Shown one piece after another: positions 41,001 to 48,750 of a stretch of DNA of 64,000 nucleotides. This DNA is from Bacteroidaceae bacterium (lineage in GTDB: Bacteria > Bacteroidota > Bacteroidia > Bacteroidales > Bacteroidaceae): assembly GCA_024398785.1 (NCBI GenBank), contig JAKSIO010000001.1:62001-126000 (forward strand). The letters are read 5' to 3'. Positions within the stretch are counted from its first letter, which is position 1; each line of letters begins with the position of its first letter. The notes under the pieces were generated by a model that saw only the letters and a program-made list of their open reading frames with translations, made no database searches and had not been told where the DNA came from. The position numbers and the translations under genes are program-made.

Positions 41001-41403
41001 TAAAAATAAAAGGAAAGAAGCCTTGGACATCCTGACAAAGATTGATACCGAATTGCCGGCTTCAATTCTTCCTTATTCATATGATGATGGAGGAACTTTC
41101 TTTGCACAGGCGTTTGAAATTCTTGGAAACACCGATAAGAGTAATGAGATATTGTTGCAGATTGCTCAAAACATAACAGATATGCTTGTCTGGTATGATC
41201 ATTTGAGTAAGAGTCAACAGAACAAATCAAAATATGATGTTCAGAAAGAACTTTTTGTTCTTGCCCGTCAGATATTCCCTCTCTTTAATTTGGACAATGC
41301 TCCTGAAGTGGAATCTCAGGTTGATGGGTTCTGGACAGTATTCCTTGATTGTTGCAAGAACTACTATCCTAAACTGTACAATAGTTTAGGCCTGAACAGT
41401 TAA
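38047..41403 (+). CDS. DUF2723 multi-pass membrane protein (GT-C/TMEM260-like)
   Basis: A 1118-residue inner-membrane protein. The first about 370 residues and a later block (about 570-680) hold many hydrophobic helices. An N-terminal acidic motif, PTASFWDCPEFIS, is followed by EVGHPPGAP, as expected for DUF2723. Large soluble segments lie at about 375-560 and from 700 to the end, and the last about 150 residues look helical and TPR-like. The family has the GT-C membrane glycosyltransferase outline and is related to human TMEM260, a protein O-mannosyltransferase. A role in protein or surface glycosylation is plausible here but unproven. Confidence 0.85.
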   Translation: MSYKQINKIMGWVIFAVAAITYCLTVEPTASFWDCPEFISTGLKLEVGHPPGAPIFMLTSNLFAQFAKDPQHVALMVNIMSALLSALCILFLFWTITYLAKKLIVGNSAVTEPDRWQTLLIMGAGVAGSLAYTWSDTFWFSAVEGEVYAYSSFCTALTFYLILRWEEEADAPHSDRWLILIAYLIGVSVGVHLLNLLCITAIVLVYYFKRYQNITAWGVVGWIAISGVLIALVLYGMVPGIVKVAGWFELLFVNGLGMGFNSGVAVYLLILIAALVWAVYESYRAERTNLMYASFIAIVALTGIPFYGHSAGGVIFGIILLGVLSWYFFGKNINEKFRPSARVLNTLALCITMITIGYSSYAVIVIRSSANLPMDENSPNNVFTLNTYLAREQYGSRPLFYGQAYTSQYAVEKGRNGYQYKTKKTGIIWARQEPKNENEKPRYVHVDDNFEPVFQQNMLFPRMYSQSHAREYERWGKVKGRKVDSFDPESGQTRSITMPTMIENLRFFFSYQVNFMYWRYFMWNFAGRQNDVQNSYGELDNGNWLTGFKFLDNARLGNQRFYPEFMKHKAYNVFYCMPLILGLLGLVWQWRKGAEGKKQAGIVFCLFFMTGLAIVVYLNQTPLQPRERDYAYAGSFYAYAIWIGLGVPAIAQIADKLLKNRNSKISTIVAVLIGLVVPLQMVSQTWDDHDRSGRYTCVDFGKNYLKTLPEGNNPIIFTNGDNDTFPLWYCHETEEFRTDTRACNLSYLMTDWYIDQMKRPAYKSPAIPIDYDHETYWGTNMDRAYIVPQYEKDLLKAAKNDKAKVEKTLELSNVLHYWIKEQGFIPSDTIYFTLDKDAILRSGMYIPEEYRGSTDEETKSLMPDKMVISLAGRDRIYRNDIMVFDMLLNCNWERPLYMATSIGSSGFIGLEPFFILEGMAFRISPFNFNNLGYESTCIDDEKMYNNLMSFDLGHLKEGVYLDETVRRMCQSHRSVYMQLVSDLIGKNKRKEALDILTKIDTELPASILPYSYDDGGTFFAQAFEILGNTDKSNEILLQIAQNITDMLVWYDHLSKSQQNKSKYDVQKELFVLARQIFPLFNLDNAPEVESQVDGFWTVFLDCCKNYYPKLYNSLGLNS

Positions 41404-41408
41404 AAAAG

Positions 41409-41440
41409 AAAAGGAGGATTTTTCAATCCTCCTTTTTTCT
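41409..41440. terminator. Bidirectional terminator between convergent genes
   Basis: AAAAGGAGGATT (41409-41420) pairs perfectly with AATCCTCCTTTT (41425-41436) around a TTTC loop. T runs lie on both sides when read in either direction. It serves both the DUF2723 gene and rpsO. Confidence 0.9.
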
Positions 41441-41462
41441 TTCAAACACTTGCCGTAAGTGA

Positions 41463-41732
41463 TTACTTACGCAAATTCAAAGCCTTAACAATTGCACGGT
41501 AACGTTCAATGTCCTGAGACTTGAGATAATCAAGCAAAGAACGGCGTTTACCTACCAACTGGGTAAGAGCTCTTTCAGTGTTATAATCTTTACGGTTCTC
41601 TTTAAGATGTTCCGTCAAATGGGAAATACGGTATGAGAACAATGCTATCTGACTCTCTGCAGAGCCGGTATCAGTGTTAGACTTTCCGTACTGTCCAAAG
41701 ATTTCTTGTTTCTTTTCTTTGTCTAAATACAT
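41463..41732 (-). CDS. rpsO: 30S ribosomal protein S15
   Basis: A primary 16S rRNA-binding protein of the small subunit. Starting at the ATG at 41732 (MYLDKEKKQEIFGQYGKS) gives 89 residues, the standard S15 length. The family signature DTGSAESQIALFSYRISHLTEHL and the ending LGKRRSLLDYL-like segment (VGKRRSLLDYLKSQD) are clear. The longer frame adds 18 residues that run back towards the promoter and is rejected. Confidence 0.96.
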   Translation of the reverse strand: MYLDKEKKQEIFGQYGKSNTDTGSAESQIALFSYRISHLTEHLKENRKDYNTERALTQLVGKRRSLLDYLKSQDIERYRAIVKALNLRK

Positions 41733-41759
41733 TTTAGTACAATTTTTGATTAGCGGTCG

Positions 41760-41790
41760 CAAAGGTAATATCAATTTTCCAATCACCCAA
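41760..41790 (-). promoter_or_regulatory. Putative rpsO promoter
   Basis: On the minus strand, TTG (41790-41788) is followed after 20 bases by TACCTTTG (41767-41760), matching the Bacteroides consensus. It lies in the spacer between nadK and rpsO and gives a leader of about 20 bases. Confidence 0.6.
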
Positions 41791-41807
41791 CTTTTTCCTG
41801 AAATTTT

Positions 41808-42680
41808 TTACACGCGCTGGTCAACCCCCCAGTTCATTTTTTCACGCAGTGCTGTAAAGAAATCAGAACCTTTCGGCTGTATTGTAAGAATCTGGTGAGG
41901 AGCGCGGCGAATTGTAATCTTCTCTTCTTCTGTAGCGCTGAAACTGTGTCCGTCTACTGATACAAGAAAATTGTGACTGCGGCTTGTTACATTGAGAGTG
42001 ATTACGCTGTTGTCCTGCAGTACTATTGGACGCATTGACAGGTTGTGTGGAGCTACTGGCGTAAGTTCAATAACGTTTGTGCTGGGATCTATGATTGCTC
42101 CACCGATGCTCAGCGAATATGCCGTTGAACCTGTAGGAGTTGAGATTACCAATCCGTCGGCCATATATGTTACAAGAGAAGATCCGTTGACTGCGGTGTT
42201 TATTGATATCATTGATGACATGTCGTGTTTGAGAATTGATATGTCATTAAGCGCATAATGGGGAATGTCTTCAGGTATGGAATTCATGCTGATTTCCAGA
42301 AGAGTTCTGCCCACTACACAATAATCACCGTTGTGGATTGTTTTCACTGCAGCGGCAGCCTGTTCCGCAGGTGTGTATGCCAGGAATCCAAGACGACCGC
42401 GGTTGATACCTAAAATGGGTATGTTCCTGTCGGCAATCTGGCATGCTGTACGCAGAAATGTACCGTCTCCACCAATACTGAGCGCAATATCGGCGTTGAA
42501 ATTATTGTTGTCAATTACTCCTGAAGGGGTGAAACTTTCTCCAAGACTTTGACGAATCAGGTTAAGGTAGTCTGTCTCAATAAAGATTTGATCGCCATAT
42601 TCAGCAAGACAAACCAGAAGTTCTTTTTCACCTTCTGATAATGTTTCTGCTCCGCTTTTTCCAAATAGTGCAAATCTCAT
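41808..42680 (-). CDS. nadK: NAD kinase
   Basis: Phosphorylates NAD to NADP. The 290-residue protein has the diagnostic SIGGDGTFLRTA, then NRGRLGFLAY, ALNDISILKHDMSSMI (the NE/ND metal-linked motif), and ADGLVISTPTGSTAYSLSIGGAI. It is normal in length and divergent from pdxJ. Confidence 0.96.
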   Translation of the reverse strand: MRFALFGKSGAETLSEGEKELLVCLAEYGDQIFIETDYLNLIRQSLGESFTPSGVIDNNNFNADIALSIGGDGTFLRTACQIADRNIPILGINRGRLGFLAYTPAEQAAAAVKTIHNGDYCVVGRTLLEISMNSIPEDIPHYALNDISILKHDMSSMISINTAVNGSSLVTYMADGLVISTPTGSTAYSLSIGGAIIDPSTNVIELTPVAPHNLSMRPIVLQDNSVITLNVTSRSHNFLVSVDGHSFSATEEEKITIRRAPHQILTIQPKGSDFFTALREKMNWGVDQRV

Positions 42681-42730
42681 AACTACGCCTATTTTTTGTT
42701 AAATTGTACTCAAAGAAAAATAATTATGAT

Positions 42731-42738
42731 TATCTTTG
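42731..42738 (+). promoter_or_regulatory. Putative pdxJ -7 box
   Basis: TATCTTTG matches TAnnTTTG, 42 bases ahead of the pdxJ ATG. A TTG at 42704-42706 is a weak -33 candidate with a 24-base gap. The box faces the opposing nadK -7 box eight bases away. Confidence 0.5.
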
Positions 42739-42745
42739 ACACTTG

Positions 42746-42777
42746 CAAAGTTAACAATTCAGTTTGTTAGTATCAAA
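42746..42777 (-). promoter_or_regulatory. Putative nadK promoter
   Basis: On the minus strand, TTTG (42777-42774) is followed after 20 bases by TAACTTTG (42753-42746), an excellent match. It is inside the pdxJ leader, so nadK and pdxJ transcripts would start facing each other and overlap. Confidence 0.65.
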
Positions 42778-42780
42778 CAA

Positions 42781-43509
42781 ATGGCAAGATTAAGTGTAAA
42801 TATTAATAAGATAGCCACCATTCGCAATGCCCGTGGAGGTAATAATCCTGATGTTCTGCAAGTTTCGCTTGACTGTGAAAAATTCGGGGCGGACGGAATC
42901 ACTGTTCATCCCAGACCGGATGAACGTCACATCCGTTATGCTGATGTCTACGCACTGAAAAAAATACTCACAACTGAATTCAATATTGAAGGATACCCCT
43001 CGGAATTATTTATGGAACTGGTTTTGAATGTGAAACCGGCACAGGTTACTCTTGTTCCAGATTCACCGGACCAGATAACATCAAATCACGGATGGGATAC
43101 ATTGGCAAATGCTGATTTCCTGAAAGATATTGTAAGCCGTTTGCGCAAGTCGGGTATCCGTGTTTCAATTTTTGTCGATGCCGATCCGGAAATGGTTCGT
43201 GGAGCTGCTCTCTGCGGTTCTGACAGGGTGGAATTGTACACCGAACCGTATTCCAGCAAATATGTTGAAAACCGTGAACAGGCTATAGAACCTTTTGTCA
43301 AGGCTGCAAAAGCTGCCCGCGATTACGGTCTGGGACTTAATGTGGGACATGATTTGAGCCTTGTCAATCTGCAATATTTGTGTGCCTCTATTCCATGGAT
43401 AGATGAATGCTCAATAGGGCACGCTCTTGTTTGTGATGCTTTGTATCTGGGGCTGGAACAGACCGTCAAACAGTATAAGGCATGCTGTCACAATGATTCC
43501 GAAAAATAA
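42781..43509 (+). CDS. pdxJ: Pyridoxine 5'-phosphate synthase
   Basis: Condenses 1-deoxyxylulose 5-phosphate with 3-amino-2-oxopropyl phosphate to form the vitamin B6 ring. From the ATG at 42781 ([20 protein letters not shown]) it has 242 residues, as expected. Motifs: [61 protein letters not shown] and [11 protein letters not shown]. The upstream in-frame TTG would lie within the -7 box and is rejected. Confidence 0.96.
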   Translation: MARLSVNINKIATIRNARGGNNPDVLQVSLDCEKFGADGITVHPRPDERHIRYADVYALKKILTTEFNIEGYPSELFMELVLNVKPAQVTLVPDSPDQITSNHGWDTLANADFLKDIVSRLRKSGIRVSIFVDADPEMVRGAALCGSDRVELYTEPYSSKYVENREQAIEPFVKAAKAARDYGLGLNVGHDLSLVNLQYLCASIPWIDECSIGHALVCDALYLGLEQTVKQYKACCHNDSEK

Positions 43510-43533
43510 TAATAAACAATAAATAGAAATACA

Positions 43534-44226
43534 ATGTTACTGCAAACCCAAATGCTTCAGGACTTAGGCGCAAATGCCGGAGCTGCGATGGATAAAGGTG
43601 TTGATAAAATCTCATTGATAAGCATGGCTTCCAAGGGAGGATGGATTATGATAGTTCTTGCCGCTCTTCTTATTCTTGCCATATATATATTCTTTGAGAG
43701 AATACGCGCTTACAAAGCGGTATTTTCAGACAATGAAGGTTTTATGGACCGTATTTCAGACTTTATAAAAAGCGGAGACAGAGATGCTGCAATATCTTAT
43801 TGCAAGGCGGTGTCATCGCCTTTAAGCCTGGTAGTGCTGCGCGGAATTGCTCTTGCCGGCCGCTCACGCAGTGAAATGCAGGAAGGTATGGAAAATGCTG
43901 CCAATATGGAGATTGCAAAACTGGAAAAGGGACTGTCAATCATGTCCACTATTGCCAGCGCGGCTCCTATGATTGGATTTCTTGGAACCGTTCTTGGTAT
44001 GGTACAGGCTTTCTGGCAGATGGCCAATGCCGGTAACAATATTGACGTATCATTGTTGTCCAGTGGTATTTACGAGGCCATGATTACTACGGTAGGAGGT
44101 CTGATTGTGGGTATTATCTCACTGTTCGCCTATAACTTCCTGGTCAGCCGTATGGACTCGATTACTAACAGTATGGAAAGCGTTATACAGAATTTTATTG
44201 AATCTTCTGAGAAATTGAACAAATAA
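43534..44226 (+). CDS. exbB: ExbB/TolQ-family proton channel
   Basis: The pentameric inner-membrane part of a proton-motive-force motor that energises TonB. The 230-residue protein has a helix near 33-52, then the conserved pair containing SAAPMIGFLGTVLGMVQAF and TTVGGLIVGIISLFAYNFL, with the polar Thr residues that line the channel. It is followed directly by exbD and a tonB-like gene, so the three form a complete TonB energising operon. pdxJ may be in the same transcript. Confidence 0.92.
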   Translation: MLLQTQMLQDLGANAGAAMDKGVDKISLISMASKGGWIMIVLAALLILAIYIFFERIRAYKAVFSDNEGFMDRISDFIKSGDRDAAISYCKAVSSPLSLVVLRGIALAGRSRSEMQEGMENAANMEIAKLEKGLSIMSTIASAAPMIGFLGTVLGMVQAFWQMANAGNNIDVSLLSSGIYEAMITTVGGLIVGIISLFAYNFLVSRMDSITNSMESVIQNFIESSEKLNK

Positions 44227-44235
44227 CGTAAAGGT

Positions 44236-44649
44236 ATGCTTAAAAGAAAGAATAAAATTAAGCCGGAATTCAGTATGTCGTCAATGACGGACATAATATT
44301 CCTTTTGCTGATCTTCTTTATGATTACCTCTACCATGGTTACACCGAATGCAATAAAGGTGCTTCTTCCTCAGGGATCAACGCAGACTCAGGCCAGCCCT
44401 ATGGCCCGTGTCATTATTGATAAGGACCTGAACTACTATGCTGCATTCGGCGCAGACGATGAAATGCCCGTTTATTTTCATGAGATAACCGTTTTTCTTA
44501 AAGAATGTCAGGCACAGGAACCGGATATTTACGTTGCTTTATATGCAGATGAAAGTGTTCCATATAAAGAGATTGTGAAAGTTCTTAATGTAGCGAACGA
44601 GAATCATTTCAAGATGGTTCTTGCCACACGCCGCCCTGATAAACAATAA
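44236..44649 (+). CDS. exbD: ExbD/TolR-family protein
   Basis: A 137-residue single-helix partner of ExbB. The basic N terminus is followed by a membrane helix carrying the essential Asp (SSMTDIIFLLLIFFMITSTMV). The periplasmic domain contains ADESVPYKEIVKVL, typical of ExbD. It lies nine bases after exbB. Confidence 0.93.
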   Translation: MLKRKNKIKPEFSMSSMTDIIFLLLIFFMITSTMVTPNAIKVLLPQGSTQTQASPMARVIIDKDLNYYAAFGADDEMPVYFHEITVFLKECQAQEPDIYVALYADESVPYKEIVKVLNVANENHFKMVLATRRPDKQ

Positions 44650-44659
44650 TGTTCGGTAC

Positions 44660-45457
44660 ATGCAGGCTTCAGCACAAAAAAGAATAGATCCCGTATCGGC
44701 TGCAATTACTGGTGCTATTGCTGTCCTTACAATTCTGCTCCTGATTATTTTGGGAGTCAAATATCCGTTGCCACAGGAAGAAGCCGGTGTGGCAGTCATG
44801 ATGGGAAGTATGGGGGACCTTATCGAAGCGTATGATTATACCGAAGTGGCTGCTCCTGCTCAGGATGCTCCGTATCAGACAATTACACCTGAAAGCCAAA
44901 CTGTTGCCCAGCCTGTAGTTACACAGGATTATGAGGAGTCTGCCGTTGTTGAGGACGGTGAAGAGATTCCGCAAGAACAGGTTACGCAGGATATTACTGC
45001 CCAACGTGACTCTATGGAGCGCGCAGCAGCTGCTCAGGCTAATATGCTTATTGCCAATCTTTTTGGCGAGAGTCAGGCAACAGAACCGTCTGAATCTCAA
45101 AGCAACGTGGGAGCTGATGCCGTAGTGGGCAGCGCATTGGGAAATGAAATGTTTGAAGGTAAACTTGAAGGAACCGGAGGCTTTTCACCAAGGGTTGACC
45201 TGAACGGACGTTCCGTTGGCGACGGTGGATTGGTCCGTCCTGCATACAATGTTTCTGAAGAGGGCCGTGTGGTTGTTACTATTGAAGTTGACCCGAACGG
45301 CAATGTTGTCAGAACATCAATCAATTCACGCAGCAATACCGGTAATGCCGCACTCTGTAATGCTGCAGAACAGGCTGCTCTTGCCACTAAATTCAATACT
45401 GTTCCCGGACCGGACAACCAGATGGGAACCATTACATATTATTTCAGATTAAAGTAA
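44660..45457 (+). CDS. TonB-like energy transducer
   Basis: A 265-residue protein with one N-terminal membrane helix (about 15-35), an acidic Gln/Glu/Val-rich linker instead of the classical Pro-rich one, and a C-terminal TonB/AgmX-type domain (GRVVVTIEVDPNGNVVRTSIN ... AALATKFN ... GTITYYFRL). It would connect the ExbB-ExbD motor to outer-membrane transporters, or to a Tol-like function. I start it at the ATG at 44660 (MQASAQKRIDPVS), just after the exbD stop. Confidence 0.82.
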   Translation: MQASAQKRIDPVSAAITGAIAVLTILLLIILGVKYPLPQEEAGVAVMMGSMGDLIEAYDYTEVAAPAQDAPYQTITPESQTVAQPVVTQDYEESAVVEDGEEIPQEQVTQDITAQRDSMERAAAAQANMLIANLFGESQATEPSESQSNVGADAVVGSALGNEMFEGKLEGTGGFSPRVDLNGRSVGDGGLVRPAYNVSEEGRVVVTIEVDPNGNVVRTSINSRSNTGNAALCNAAEQAALATKFNTVPGPDNQMGTITYYFRLK

Positions 45458-45464
45458 CAGAAAA

Positions 45465-46004
45465 ATGGTTTATTTATTTCTTGCAGATGGTTTTGAAACA
45501 ATTGAAGCATTAACTCCTATTGATATGTTGCGCAGGGCAGATATCCCGGTAACAACTGTTTCCGTAACAGGGAATATTGTAGTTACCAGCGCCCATAACG
45601 TTCCTGTTAAGGCTGATGCGTTGTTTGACGAAGTCTCTTTCTCTGACGCTCAGATGCTTGTGCTGCCTGGCGGAATGCCTGGAACAACCAATCTGGCAAA
45701 ATCTGAACCATTGATGAAGCTGATTGGCAAGGCTGCCACACAAGGTTTGTGGATAGCCGCAATCTGTGCCGCTCCTACCATACTCTGCGGACTTGGACTG
45801 CTTGATGGCAAGAAGGCTACCGTTTATCCCGGTTTTGAAACTGCTTTCCCGCAGGTTGTCTTTACAGGTGCCAGTGTAGAACAGACAGGCAATATAATAA
45901 CTGGTAAGGGACCGGGCTGTTCCCATCTTTTTGCTGCTCACATGATTTCCGTTCTCAAAAACAAGCAACTCTCAGACAGCATACTGAGTGCAATGCAATT
46001 CTAA
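45465..46004 (+). CDS. DJ-1/PfpI family protein
   Basis: A 179-residue member of the DJ-1/ThiJ family. It has the conserved Glu in ADGFETIEALTPIDMLRRA, and the nucleophile elbow Cys near residue 103 in WIAAICAAPTILCGLGLL. LPGGMPGTTNL and ITGKGPGCSHLFA complete the signature. Members act as glyoxalase/deglycase-like or stress proteins, and the real substrate here is unknown. It sits eight bases after the TonB-like gene. Confidence 0.88.
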   Translation: MVYLFLADGFETIEALTPIDMLRRADIPVTTVSVTGNIVVTSAHNVPVKADALFDEVSFSDAQMLVLPGGMPGTTNLAKSEPLMKLIGKAATQGLWIAAICAAPTILCGLGLLDGKKATVYPGFETAFPQVVFTGASVEQTGNIITGKGPGCSHLFAAHMISVLKNKQLSDSILSAMQF

Positions 46005-46016
46005 CATTACGCCGTT

Positions 46017-48113
46017 ATGCCGGATTTTTTTGAGCGTGATATCAAATTTCTTCCCGGTGTTGGACCGGCACGTTCAAAATTGTTTAATGACGAACTTAAA
46101 ATATTTACATTCAAGGATTTACTTGAATTCTATCCCTATAAATATATAGATCGCAGCAAACTGTTCCAGATTTGCCAGATTCATGCGGATATGCCCTATA
46201 TCCAGCTGTGCGGAAAAATTCTCTCTTTTGAAGAACTTGGTCAGCAGCGTGGACATCGTCTTGTTGCGCATTTCTCCGATTCAACCGGTGTAGTGGATTT
46301 GGTGTGGTTTAAAGGAATAAAATATGTCCTGTCACGCCTGAAACTTAATACTGAGTACATTGTTTTCGGAAAACCTGCAATGTTTGGAGGTAGAATCAAT
46401 ATTACCCATCCTGACGTAGATCCGGCGTCACAGATGGAATTGTCCTCCATGGGTCTGCATCCCAGTTATTCAACCACTGAAAAAATGAAAAAGTCAGGGC
46501 TGAATTCAAAGGCCGTTTCAAAACTGGTTGAGACTCTTATTGATATGATGAACGGCCCGTTTGCTGAGACCTTGCCTTTGTGGATAACAAGCCGCTATGC
46601 TCTTATGCCTTATGACAAGGCTATCAGGACCATTCATTTTCCTACTGACACCACTGAATTGCAGAATGCCAGGTATCGTCTTAAATTTGAAGAACTTTTC
46701 CAGATACAGCTTAACATTATGCGTTACACAAGTGACCGTCGCCGTAAGCTGAAAGGTTTTATCTTTGACAAGGTAGGGCATTTTTTCAATGCATTTTACA
46801 ATAATAATCTTCCATATCAACTGACAAACGCGCAGAAACGGGTTATTAAAGAAATCCGGAAAGACACCTGTACCGGCGCTCAGATGAACAGACTGTTGCA
46901 GGGCGATGTAGGAAGCGGAAAAACTATGGTTGCCCTTATGAGCATGCTGATTGCTGTTGATAATGGTTTCCAGACGTGTATTCTGGCGCCTACGGAAATT
47001 CTTGCGGAACAGCATAATGCCAACATTAACAACTATTTGCGCGGTTTGGGGCTCCACGTGGAACTATTGACGGGCAGTGTGAAAGGAAAACGCAGGGAGA
47101 AAATTCTTTCTGAACTTGAAGACGGCGCCATCAATATCCTGGTGTGCACTCATGCCGTATTTGAGGATCCTGTACATTTCTGCCGTCTGGGAATGGTGGT
47201 TATAGATGAACAACATCGGTTTGGAGTGGAGCAGCGCTCAAAAATGTGGACAAAAAATACCATTCCACCGCATATTCTGGTAATGACAGCCACTCCTATT
47301 CCGCGTACACTGGCTATGACATTGTACGGTGATCTTGATGTTTCACAGATTGACGAACTGCCTCCCGGCAGAAAACCTGTCATGACCGTGCATCGTTTTG
47401 AAGGCAGTCTTCCGGATGTATATTCTTTTGTTGACCGCGAACTTGAAGCCGGTCGTCAGATTTATTTTGTATTCCCGCTTATCAGTGAAAGTGAAAAATC
47501 TGATCTGAAGAATCTTGAAGCCGGGTATGCTTTCCTTACTGAGCGCTTTGCCCGTTACAAGGTAAGTATGGTTCACGGTAAAATGAAACCTGCGCAGAAA
47601 GATGAAAATATGCTGAGTTTCAAGAACGGTGAAAGCCGTATTCTTGTATCCACAACAGTTATTGAAGTTGGAGTGGATGTGCCGAACGCAAGTGTTATGG
47701 TTATTGAAAACGCCGAACGGTTCGGACTTTCCCAGTTGCACCAGTTGCGCGGTCGTGTAGGGCGTGGAGCAGATCAGTCCTATTGCATACTTGTAACCGG
47801 TCAGAAAATTTCAGATACATCACGCTCAAGAATGGAGATTATGACCTCAACAACCGATGGATTCGAGATTGCCGAGGCAGATTTGAAACTGCGCGGACCC
47901 GGAGACCTTGAGGGAACCCAGCAAAGCGGAATTGCCTTTGATCTGAAGATTGCCAACATTACCAAAGACGGACCTATTATACAGACCGTACGTGACCTGG
48001 CTCAAGAGATAATAAATGCAGACCCGGATCTGACTCTCCCTGAAAACAGCCTGCTGTTGCAGTCGCAGAAACGGCGAAGCGGCTTTGTGTTTGATTTATC
48101 TTATATTTCATAA
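46017..48113 (+). CDS. recG: ATP-dependent DNA helicase RecG
   Basis: Remodels stalled replication forks and Holliday junctions. The 698-residue protein has the N-terminal wedge/OB domain (about 5-160), then a superfamily 2 helicase. Walker A is LLQGDVGSGKTMVALMSM, the DExH motif is VIDEQHRFGVEQR, TATPIPRTLAM is motif III, and VIEVGVDVPNASVM and QLRGRVGRG are motifs V and VI. It is full length. Confidence 0.97.
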   Translation: MPDFFERDIKFLPGVGPARSKLFNDELKIFTFKDLLEFYPYKYIDRSKLFQICQIHADMPYIQLCGKILSFEELGQQRGHRLVAHFSDSTGVVDLVWFKGIKYVLSRLKLNTEYIVFGKPAMFGGRINITHPDVDPASQMELSSMGLHPSYSTTEKMKKSGLNSKAVSKLVETLIDMMNGPFAETLPLWITSRYALMPYDKAIRTIHFPTDTTELQNARYRLKFEELFQIQLNIMRYTSDRRRKLKGFIFDKVGHFFNAFYNNNLPYQLTNAQKRVIKEIRKDTCTGAQMNRLLQGDVGSGKTMVALMSMLIAVDNGFQTCILAPTEILAEQHNANINNYLRGLGLHVELLTGSVKGKRREKILSELEDGAINILVCTHAVFEDPVHFCRLGMVVIDEQHRFGVEQRSKMWTKNTIPPHILVMTATPIPRTLAMTLYGDLDVSQIDELPPGRKPVMTVHRFEGSLPDVYSFVDRELEAGRQIYFVFPLISESEKSDLKNLEAGYAFLTERFARYKVSMVHGKMKPAQKDENMLSFKNGESRILVSTTVIEVGVDVPNASVMVIENAERFGLSQLHQLRGRVGRGADQSYCILVTGQKISDTSRSRMEIMTSTTDGFEIAEADLKLRGPGDLEGTQQSGIAFDLKIANITKDGPIIQTVRDLAQEIINADPDLTLPENSLLLQSQKRRSGFVFDLSYIS

Positions 48114-48121
48114 CACTTTTC

Positions 48122-48152
48122 TTGTTATTGATTTTACATTTGTGTAATTTTG
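48122..48152 (+). promoter_or_regulatory. Putative promoter of the DUF1599 gene
   Basis: TTG at 48122-48124 and TAATTTTG at 48145-48152 are 20 bases apart. The -7 box is 22 bases before the ATG at 48175. It fits the Bacteroides consensus with a three-base -33 match. Confidence 0.5.
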
Positions 48153-48174
48153 CCAACCCAAGTTTTTCGTTTTT

Positions 48175-48750
48175 ATGTGCCAGATGTGTCAAAATAATAA
48201 TCTGAATTTTGAGGCTACAAATGTAAAGTTTGCCGCAGTTATTGCAAGGTGCAGGGATATGTACTGTAAAAAACTGAAAGATTATGGTGCATCGTGGCGT
48301 ATTATGCGTCCTACATCTTTGACAGACCAGCTGTATATCAAAGCCAAGCGCATCCGTAATCTTGAAATGGGCAATATAGCTTTGGTGGAAGATGACACCA
48401 GTTCAGAGTTCGTAGGTCTGATAAACTACAGTATCATGGCGCTGATCCAGTACGAACTGGGATTTACCGATACTGTTGATATTGATGCTGAACAGGCTCT
48501 TGCTTTATACAACAAGTATGCTGCTGAGACATTGGAACTGCTCAAACGCAAGAATCATGATTACAACGAAGCCTGGAAAGAGATGCGTATCACATCATAT
48601 ACGGATCTTATTCTTACCAAACTGAACCGTATCAAGGAAATTGAGGATAATGATGGTGCTACCATTGCGTCGGAAGGTGCTCCGTCAAATTATATGGATA
48701 TTATCAACTATTCCGTATTCGCATTAATAAAACTTGCAAAACAGGAATGA
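48175..48750 (+). CDS. DUF1599 protein with internal duplication
   Basis: A 191-residue protein of two similar halves. The first half has KDYGASWRIMRPTSLTDQLYIKAKRIRNLE and GLINYSIMALIQ. The second has HDYNEAWKEMRITSYTDLILTKLNRIKEIE and DIINYSVFALIKLA. This is the DUF1599 pattern (a nucleotide-modification-associated helical domain). The function is unknown. The N terminus MCQMCQ is Cys-rich. It overlaps the next gene by four bases, and the BT_3928-like and tpiA genes follow. Confidence 0.87.
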   Translation: MCQMCQNNNLNFEATNVKFAAVIARCRDMYCKKLKDYGASWRIMRPTSLTDQLYIKAKRIRNLEMGNIALVEDDTSSEFVGLINYSIMALIQYELGFTDTVDIDAEQALALYNKYAAETLELLKRKNHDYNEAWKEMRITSYTDLILTKLNRIKEIEDNDGATIASEGAPSNYMDIINYSVFALIKLAKQE

